From Caprella mutica (lineage: Eukaryota; Arthropoda; Malacostraca; Amphipoda; Caprellidae): a stretch of 64,000 bases of DNA. The notes under the pieces are model-generated. The model was given only the letters and a program-made list of their open reading frames with translations, was not told where the DNA came from and ran no database searches. This document shows positions 53,129 through 64,000 of the stretch, one piece after another; the first letter of the stretch is position 1; each line of letters opens with the position of its first letter. The position numbers were made by a program, and so were the translations under genes. The DNA is taken from NCBI GenBank assembly GCA_947561585.1, contig CANNZV010002468.1:32859-96858 (forward strand), written 5' to 3'.

Positions 53129-56100
53129 GTAAGAAAAATTGAACATTTTATTACACTGAACATTTTATTACATTGAACATTTTATTACACTGAATATTTT
53201 ATTACATTGAATATTTTATTACACTGAATATTTTATTACATTGAATATTTTATTACACTGAACATTTTATTACATTGAATATTTTATTACATTGAACATT
53301 TTATTACATTGAACATTTTATTACATTGAACATTTTATTACACTGAATATTTTATTACATTGAATATTTTATTACACTGAACATTTTATTACATTGAATA
53401 TTTTATTACATTGAACATTTTATTACACTGAACATTTCATCACAGTGAACATTTTATTACAGTGAACATTTTATTACACTGAACATTTTATCACACTGAA
53501 CATTTTATCACATTGAACATTTTATTACACTGAACATTTTATCACATTGAATACTATATCACATTGAACATTTTATCACATTGAACATTTTATTACATTG
53601 AACATTTTATTACATTGAACATTTTATCACATTGAACATTATATAACATTGAACATTTTATCACATTGAACATTTTATTACACTGAACATTTTATCACAT
53701 CGAACATTTTATTACGTTGAACATTTTATCACATTTAACATTTTATCACACTGAACATTTTATTACGTTGAACATTTCATTACATTGAACATTTTATTAC
53801 ACTGAACATTTTATCACAGTGAACATTTTATTACACTGAACATTTTATTACACTGAACATTTTATCACACTGAACATTTTATCACATTGAACATTTTATT
53901 ACACTGATCATTTTATCACATTGAACATTTTATTACATTGAAATTTTTAATACATTGAACATTTTATCACATTGAACATTTTATCACATTGAACATTTTA
54001 TCACACTGAACATTTTATAACATTGAACATTTCATTACATTGAACATTTTATCACATTGAACATTTTATCACATTAAACATTTTATCACACTGAACATTT
54101 TATAACATTGAACATTTCATTACATTGAACATTTTATTACATTGAACATTTTATCACATTGAACATTTTATCACATTGAACATTTTATTACACTGAACAT
54201 TTTATCACACTGAACATTTTATTACACTGAATATTTTATTACATTGAACATTTTATCACATTGAACATTTTATCATATTGAACATTTTATCACATTGAAC
54301 ATTTCATTTCACTGACCATTTTATTACATTGAACATTTTATTACGTTGAACATTTTATTACATTGACCATTTTATTACATAGAACATTTTATCACATTGA
54401 ACATTTTATTACATTGAACATTTTATTATATTGAACATTTTATCACATAGAACATTTTATTACACTGAAAATTTTATCACATTGAACATATTATAGCATT
54501 GGAAGTTTTATCACATTGAAGATTTTATTACATTGAAATTTTTAATACATTGAACATTTTATCACATTGAACATTTTATCACATTGAACATTTTATCACA
54601 CTGAACATTTTATAACATTGAACATTTCATTACATTGAACATTTTATCACATTGAACATTTTATCACATTAAACATTTTATCACACTGAACATTTTATAA
54701 CATTGAACATTTCATTACATTGAACATTTTATTACATTGAACATTTTATCACATTGAACATTTTATCACATTGAACATTTTATTACACTGAACATTTTAT
54801 CACACTGAACATTTTATTACACTGAATATTTTATTACATTGAACATTTTATCACATTGAACATTTTATCATATTGAACATTTTATCACATTGAACATTTC
54901 ATTTCACTGACCATTTTATTACATTGAACATTTTATTACGTTGAACATTTTATTACATTGACCATTTTATTACATAGAACATTTTATCACATTGAACATT
55001 TTATTACATTGAACATTTTATTATATTGAACATTTTATCACATAGAACATTTTATTACACTGAAAATTTTATCACATTGAACATATTATAGCATTGGAAG
55101 TTTTATCACATTGAAGATTTTATCACATTGAACATTTTATTACATTGAACATTTTATTACATTGAACATTTTATCACATTGAACATTATATAACATTGAA
55201 CATTTTATCACATTGAACATTTTATTACACTGAACATTTTATCACATCGAACATTTTATTACGTTGAACATTTTATCACATTTAACATTTTATCACACTG
55301 AACATTTTATTACGTTGAACATTTCATTACATTGAACATTTTATTACACTGAACATTTTATCACAGTGAACATTTTATTACACTGAACATTTTATTACAC
55401 TGAACATTTTATCACACTGAACATTTTATCACATTGAACATTTTATTACACTGATCATTTTATCACATTGAACATTTTATTACATTGAAATTTTTAATAC
55501 ATTGAACATTTTATCACATTGAACATTTTATCACATTGAACATTTTATCACACTGAACATTTTATAACATTGAACATTTCATTACATTGAACATTTTATC
55601 ACATTGAACATTTTATCACATTAAACATTTTATCACACTGAACATTTTATAACATTGAACATTTCATTACATTGAACATTTTATTACATTGAACATTTTA
55701 TCACATTGAACATTTTATCACATTGAACATTTTATTACACTGAACATTTTATCACACTGAACATTTTATTACACTGAATATTTTATTACATTGAACATTT
55801 TATCACATTGAACATTTTATCATATTGAACATTTTATCACATTGAACATTTCATTTCACTGACCATTTTATTACATTGAACATTTTATTACGTTGAACAT
55901 TTTATTACATTGACCATTTTATTACATAGAACATTTTATCACATTGAACATTTTATTACATTGAACATTTTATTATATTGAACATTTTATCACATAGAAC
56001 ATTTTATTACACTGAAAATTTTATCACATTGAACATATTATAGCATTGGAAGTTTTATCACATTGAAGATTTTATCACATTGAACATTTTATTACATTGA

Positions 56101-59100
56101 ACATTTTATCACATTGAACTTTTTATTACACTGAACATTTTAATACATTGAACATTTTATCACATTGGAAGTTTTATCACATTGAAGATTTTATCACATT
56201 GAACATTTTATTACATTGAACATTTTATCACATTGAACATTTTATTACACTGAACATTTTATCACATTGAACATTTTATTACACTGAACATTTTATTACA
56301 TTAAACATTTTATTACACTCAACATTTTATCACATTGAACATTTTATCACATTGAACATTTTATTACATCGAACATTTTATCACATTGAACATTTTATTA
56401 CATTGAACATTTTATTACACTGAACATTTTATCACATTGAACATTTTATTACACTGAACATTTTATTACACTGAACATTTTTTTACATTGAAAATTTTAT
56501 TACTTTGAACATTTTATTACATTGAACATTTTATCACATTGAACATTTTATTACACTGAACATTTTATCACACTGAACATTTTATTACACTGAACATTTT
56601 ATTACATTGTACATTTTATCACATTGAACATTTTATCACATTGAACATTTTATCACATTGAACATTTTATTACGCTGAACATTTTATCACACTGAACATT
56701 TTTTTACATTGAAAATTTTATTACACTGACCATTTTATTACATTGAACATTTTTTTACATTGAAAATTTTATTACACTGACCATTTTATTACATTGAACA
56801 TTTTATTACACGGACCATTTTATTACATTGAACATTTTATCACATTGAACATTTTATTACACTGATCTTTTATTATATTGAATATTTTACTACACTGAAC
56901 ATTTTATTACATTGAATATTTTATTACATTGAACATTTGATTACATTGAACATTTTATTACATTGAACATTTTATTACACTGAATATTTTATTACATTGA
57001 ATATTTTATTACACTGAACATTTTATTCCATTGAATATTTTATTACATTGAACATTTTATTACACTGAACATTTCATCACAGTGAACATTTTATTACAGT
57101 GAACATTTTATTACACTGAACATTTTATCACACTGAACATTTTATCACATTGAACTATTTATTACACTGAACATTTTATCACATTGAATACTTTATCACA
57201 TTGAACATTTTATCACATTGAACATTTTATTACATTGAACATTTTATTACATTGAACATTTTATCACATTGAACATTATATAACATTGAACATTTTATCA
57301 CATTGAACATTTTATTACACTGAACATTTTATCACATCGAACATTTTATTACGTTGAACATTTTATTACATTGAACATTTTATTACACTGAATATTTTAT
57401 TACATTGAATATTTTATTACACTGAATATTTTATTACATTGAATATTTTATTACACTGAACATTTTATTACATTGAATATTTTATTACATTGAACATTTT
57501 ATTACATTGAACATTTTATTACATTGAACATTTTATTACACTGAATATTTTATTACATTGAATATTTTATTACACTGAACATTTTATTACATTGAATATT
57601 TTATTACATTGAACATTTTATTACACTGAACATTTCATCACAGTGAACATTTTATTACAGTGAACATTTTATTACACTGAACATTTTATCACACTGAACA
57701 TTTTATCACATTGAACATTTTATTACACTGAACATTTTATCACATTGAATACTTTATCACATTGAACATTTTATCACATTGAACATTTTATTACATTGAA
57801 CATTTTATTACATTGAACATTTTATCACAATGAACATTATATAACATTGAACATTTTATCACATTGAACATTTTATTACACTGAACATTTTATCACATCG
57901 AACATTTTATTACGTTGAACATTTTATCACATTTAACATTTTATCACACTGAACATTTTATTACGTTGAACATTTCATTACATTGAACATTTTATTACAC
58001 TGAACATTCTATCACAGTGAACAGTGAACATTTTATTACACTGAACATTTTATTACACTGAACATTTTATCAAACTGAACATTTTATCACATTGAACATT
58101 TTATAACACTGATCATTTTATCACATTGAACATTTTATTACATTGAACATTTTAATACATTGAACATTTTATCACATTGAACATTTTATTACATTGAACA
58201 TTTTATCACATTGAACATTTTATTACACTGAACATTTTATCACATTGAACATTTTATCACATTAAACATTTTATCACACTGAACATTTTATAACATTGAA
58301 CATTTCATTACATTGAACATTTTATTACATTGAACATTTTATCACAATGAACATTTCATTACATTGAACATTTTATCACATTGAACATTTTATTACACTG
58401 AACATTTTATCACACTGAACATTTTATTACACTGAATATTTTATTACATTGAACATTTTATCACATTGAACATTTTATCATATTGAACATTTTATCACAT
58501 TGAACATTTCATTTCACTGACCATTTTATTACATTGAACATTTTATTACGTTGAACATTTTATTACATTGACCATTTTATTACATAGAACATTTTATCAC
58601 ATTGAACATTTTATTACATTGAACATTTTATTATATTGAACATTTTATCACATAGAACATTTTATTACACTGAAAATTTTATCACATTGAACATATTATA
58701 GCATTGGAAGTTTTATCACATTGAAGATTTTATCACATTGAACATTTTATTACATTGAACATTTTATCACATTGAACATTTTATTACACTGAACATTTTA
58801 ATACATTGAACATTTTATCACATTGGAAGTTTTATCACATTGAAGATTTTATCAAATTGAACATTTTATCACATTGAACATTTTATTACACTGAACATTT
58901 TATCACATTGAACATTTTATTATACTGAACATTTTATTACATTAAACATTTTATTACACTGAACATTTTATCACATTGAACATTTTATCACATTGAACAT
59001 TTTATTACATCGAACATTTTATCACATTGAACATTTTATTACATTGAACATTTTATTACACTGAACATTTTATCACAATGAACATTTTATTACACTGAAC

Positions 59101-62100
59101 ATTTTATTACACTGAACATTTTTTTACATTGAAAATTTTATTACTTTGAACATTTTATTACATTGAACATTTTATCACATTGAACATTTTATTACACTGA
59201 ACATTTTATCACACTGAACATTTTATTACACTGAACATTTTATTACATTGAACATTTTATCACATTGAACATTTAATCACATTGAACATTTTATCACATT
59301 GAACATTTTATTACGCTGAACATTTTATCACACTGAACATTTTTTTACATTGAAAATTTTATTACACTGACCATTTTATTACATTGAACATTTTATTACA
59401 CGGACCATTTTATTACATTGAACATTTTATCACATTGAACATTTTAATACACTGATCTTTCATTATATTGAATATTTTATTACACTGAACATTTTATTAC
59501 ATTGAATATTTTATTAAATTGAACATTTTATTACATTGAACATTTTATTACATTGAACATTTTATTACACTGAATATTTTATTACATTGAATATTTTATT
59601 ACACTGAACATTTTATTCCATTGAATATTTTATTACATTGAACATTTTATTACCCTGAACATTTCATCACAGTGAACATTTTATTACAGTGAACATTTTA
59701 TTACACTGAACATTTTATCACACTGAACATTTTATCACATTGAACATTTTATTACACTGAACATTTTATCACATTGAATACTTTATCACATTGAACATTT
59801 TATCACATTGAACATTTTATTACATTGAACATTTTATCACATTGAACATTATATAACATTGAACATTTTATCACATTGAACATTTTATTACACAGAACAT
59901 TTTATCACATCGAACATTTTATTACGTTGAACATTTTATCACATTTAACTTTTTATCACACTGAACATTTTATTACGTTGAACATTTCATTACATTGAAC
60001 ATTTTATTACACTGAACATTTTATTACACTGAACATTTTATCACATTGAACATTTTATCACATTAAACATTTTATCACACTGAACATTTTATAACATTGA
60101 ACATTTCATTACATTGAACATTTTATTACATTGAACATTTTATCACAATGAACATTTCATTACATTGAACATTTTATCACATTGAACATTTTATTACACT
60201 GAACATTTTATCACACTGAACATTTTATTACACTGAATATTTTATTACATTGAACATTTTATCACATTGAACATTTTATCATATTGAACATTTTATCACA
60301 TTGAACATTTCATTTCACTGACCATTTTATTACATTGAACATTTTATTACGTTGAACATTTTATTACATTGACCATTTTATTACATAGAACATTTTATCA
60401 CATTGAACATTTTATTACATTGAACATTTTATTATATTGAACATTTTATTACGTTGAACATTTTATTACATTGACCATTTTATTACATTGAACATTTTAC
60501 TACACTGAACCTTTTATCACATTGAATATTTTATTACACTGAACATTTTATCACATTGAACATTTCATCACATTGAACATTTTATTACATTGAACATTTT
60601 ATCACATTGAACATTTTATTACACTGAACATTTTATTACATTGAACATTTTATTACACTGAACATTTTATCACATTGAACATTTTATCACATTGAACATT
60701 TTATTACATTGAACATTTTATCACATTGAACATTTTATTACACTGAACATTTTATTACATTGAACATTTTATTACACCGAACATTTTATCACATTGAACA
60801 TTTTATAAAATTGAACATTTTATTACATTGAACATTTTATAAAATTGAACATTTTATTACATTGAACATTTTATTACATTGAACATTTTATTACACTGTA
60901 CATTATTACATTGAACATTTATCACATTGAACATTTTATCACATTGAACATTTTATTACACTGAACATTTTATTACACTGAACATTTTTTACATTGAAAA
61001 TTTTATCACATTGAACATTTTATTACATTGAACATTTTATCACATTGAAGATTTTATTACACTGACCATTTTATTACATTGAACATTTTATTACACTGAC
61101 CATTTTATTACATTGAACATTTTATCACATTGAACATTTTATTACATTGAACATTTTATAACATTGAACATTTTATTACTTTGAACATTTTATTACACTG
61201 TACATTATTACATTGAACATTTTATCACAATGAACATTTTATCACATTGAACATTTTATTACACTGAACATTTTATTACACTGAACATTTTTTTACATTG
61301 AAAATTTTATTACATTAAACATTTTATTACATTGAACATTTTATCACATTGAATATTTTATTACACTGAACATTTTATAACACTGAACATTTTATTACAC
61401 TGAACATTTCATTACATTGAACACTTTATTACACTGAACATTTTATCACATTGAACATTTTATCACATTGAACATTTTATTACATTGAACATTTTATCAC
61501 ATTGAAGATTTTATTACACTGACCATTTTATTACATTGAACATTTTATTACACTGACCATTTTATTACATTGAACATTTTATCACATTGAACATTTTATT
61601 ACATTGAACATTTTATAACATTGAACATTTTATTACTCTGAACATTTTATTACACTGTACATTATTACATTGAACATTTTATCAGAATGAACATTTTATC
61701 ACATTGAACATTTTATTACACGGAACATTTTATTACACTGAACATTTTTTTACATTGAAAATTTTATTACATTAAACATTTTATTACATTGAACATTTTA
61801 TCACATTGAATATTTTATTACACTGAACATTTTATCACACTGAACATTTTATTACACTGAACATTTCATTACATTGAACACTTTATTACACTGAACATTT
61901 TATCACATTGAACGTTTTATCACATTGAACATTTTATTACACTGAACATTTTATCACATTGAACATTTTATTACATTGAACATTTTATCATATTGAATAT
62001 TTTATTTCACTGAACATTTTATCACATTGAACATTTTATTACACTGAACATTTTATCACATTGAACATTTTATCACATTGAACATTTTATTACATTGAAC

Positions 62101-64000
62101 ATTTTATCACATTGAACATTTTATTACATTGAACATTTTATCACATTGAACATTTTATCACATTGAACATTTTATTACACTGAACATTTTATCACATTGA
62201 ATATTTTATCACATTGAACATTTTATCACATTGAACATTTTATTACATAGAACATTTTATCACATAGAAATTTTTTATCACATTGAACATTTTATCACAT
62301 TGAACAATTTATCACATTGAACATTTTATCACAGAACATTTTATCACATAGAAAATTTTATCACATCGAACATTTCATTACACTGAGTATTTTATTACAT
62401 TGAACATTTTATTACACTGACCATTTTATTACATTGAACATTTTATCACATTGAACATTTTATTACATTGAACACTTTATAACATTGAACATTTTATTAC
62501 ATTGAACATTTTATTACACTGAACGTTTTATTACATTGAACATTTTATTACACTGACCATTTTATTACATTGAACATTTTATCACATTGAACATTTTATT
62601 ACATTGAACATTTTATCACATTGAACATTTTATTACACTGAACATTTTATCACATTGAACATTTTATCACATTGAACATTTTATTACATTGAACATTTTA
62701 TCACATTGAACATTTTATCACATTGAACATTTTATTACATTGAACATTTTATCACATTGAACATTTTATTACACTGAACATTTTATCACATTGAACATTT
62801 TATTACATTGAACATTTTATCACATTGAACATTTTATTACACTGAACATTTTATCACATTGAACATTTTATCACATTGAACATTTTATTACATTGAACAT
62901 TTTATCACATTGAACATTTTATTACACTGAACATTTTATCACATCGAACATTTTATTACGTTGAACATTTTATTACATTGAACATTTTATTACACTGAAT
63001 ATTTTATTACATTGAATATTTTATTACACTGAATATTTTATTACATTGAATATTTTATTACACTGAACATTTTATTACATTGAATATTTTATTACATTGA
63101 ACATTTTATTACATTGAACATTTTATTACATTGAACATTTTATTACACTGAATATTTTATTACATTGAATATTTTATTACACTGAACATTTTATTACATT
63201 GAATATTTTATTACATTGAACATTTTATTACACTGAACATTTCATCACAGTGAACATTTTATTACAGTGAACATTTTATTACACTGAACATTTTATCACA
63301 CTGAACATTTTATCACATTGAACATTTTATTACACTGAACATTTTATCACATTGAATACTTTATCACATTGAACATTTTATCACATTGAACATTTTATTA
63401 CATTGATCATTTTATTACATTGAACATTTTATCACAATGAACATTATATAACATTGAACATTTTATCACATTGAACATTTTATTACACTGAACATTTTAT
63501 CACATCGAACATTTTATTACGTTGAACATTTTATCACATTTAACATTTTATCACACTGAACATTTTATTACGTTGAACATTTCATTACATTGAACATTTT
63601 ATTACACTGAACATTTTATCACAGTGAACAGTGAACATTTTATTACACTGAACATTTTATTACACTGAACATTTTATCAAACTGAACATTTTATCACATT
63701 GAACATTTTATTACACTGATCATTTTATCACATTGAACATTTTATTACATTGAACATTTTAATACATTGAACATTTTATCACATTGAACATTTTATTACA
63801 TTGAACATTTTATCACATTGAACATTTTATTACACTGAACATTTTATCACATTGAACATTTTATCACATTAAACATTTTATCACACTGAACATTTTATAC
63901 CATTGAACATTTCATTACATTGAACATTTTATTACATTGAACATTTTATCACAATGAACATTTCATTACATTGAACATTTTATCACATTGAACATTTTAT
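53129..64000 (+). other. Intron 1 of the unidentified gene (runs off the window)
   Basis: Begins GTAAGA; its ninth base is already the start of the 17-bp satellite. No acceptor or second exon is present up to the end of the window. Confidence 0.55.
53138..64000. repeat. 17-bp satellite, at least 10.9 kb
   Basis: About 640 copies of ATTGAACATTTTATTAC with many single-base variants (CACTG/CATTG, TATTAC/TATCAC, AACATT/AATATT). Marker variants show higher-order duplication. TATAGCATTGG recurs at 54492, 55087 (595 = 35 units) and 56039 (952 = 56 units). The CACAGTGAAC mark recurs at 57078, 57639 (561 = 33 units) and 59668 (offset 2,590). A block of at least 1 kb at about 57320-58390 reappears at 62927-64000 (offset 5,607). 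With a period of 17 and frequent stops there is no long open frame. Confidence 0.97.

Noticed and set aside
1..64000. tRNA, rRNA or snRNA genes
   Set aside because: I looked for cloverleaf boxes (GGTTCRAATCC-type) and conserved rRNA stretches and found none.
53138..64000. Centromere call for the 17-bp array
   Set aside because: Length and higher-order structure would allow it, but it starts inside an apparent host intron and there is no independent evidence.

Overview
The window is AT-rich animal nuclear DNA, mostly non-genic. It contains spliced genes with GT-AG introns, Ty1/copia, Ty3/gypsy and non-LTR retroelements, pogo- and mariner-type DNA transposons, foldback elements, and very large tandem arrays. 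The copia primer-binding site matches my memory of insect copia, and the gypsy element carries a CVDD reverse-transcriptase box that I associate with aquatic invertebrates. An arthropod (possibly a crustacean) is my best guess; the species cannot be read from the sequence.

Layout. 1-8.8 kb: unassigned DNA, two inverted-repeat elements (4.0-4.9 kb and a foldback element at 5.05-6.2 kb with a 9-bp target duplication), and a decayed LINE on the + strand broken by two small insertions. 8.8-10.9 kb: a spliced host gene on the - strand encoding a divergent MAX-like bHLH-leucine zipper protein. 12.7-17.85 kb: a three-level nest with a frameshifted copia element at its core. 18.6-19.5 kb: a 26-bp minisatellite invaded by a second foldback element with a 9-bp target duplication. 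19.93-25.78 kb: a young, complete Ty3/gypsy element (identical 450-bp LTRs, 5-bp target duplication, one 1,569-codon ORF). 25.9-29.9 kb: MITEs, a mariner-like element with very long inverted ends, and two nearly identical inverted copies of a pogo-like fragment. 29.9-31.85 kb: a broken gypsy pol gene, from whose edge a 32-bp satellite has grown. 34-40.4 kb: 24-, 47- and 23-bp satellites, the 47-bp one interrupted by an inverted-repeat element that carries a truncated LINE.

42.3-47.7 kb: three neighbouring arrays of unrelated sequence, all with an 18-bp period. The largest (about 205 units) is an expansion of the terminal inverted repeat of the pogo-like element that contains it. 48.2-50.2 kb: mariner transposase relics, two of them inverted against each other. 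50.7-51.87 kb: a 21-bp satellite. 51.9-53.13 kb: a promoter-like segment and the first coding exon of an unidentified host gene on the + strand. From 53.14 kb to the window end: at least 10.9 kb of 17-bp satellite lying inside that gene's first intron.

Overall, two host genes are supported (the MAX-like gene and the exon at 53.04 kb); the rest is transposon and satellite. The recurring theme is tandem arrays arising at, or inside, the inverted ends of transposons.
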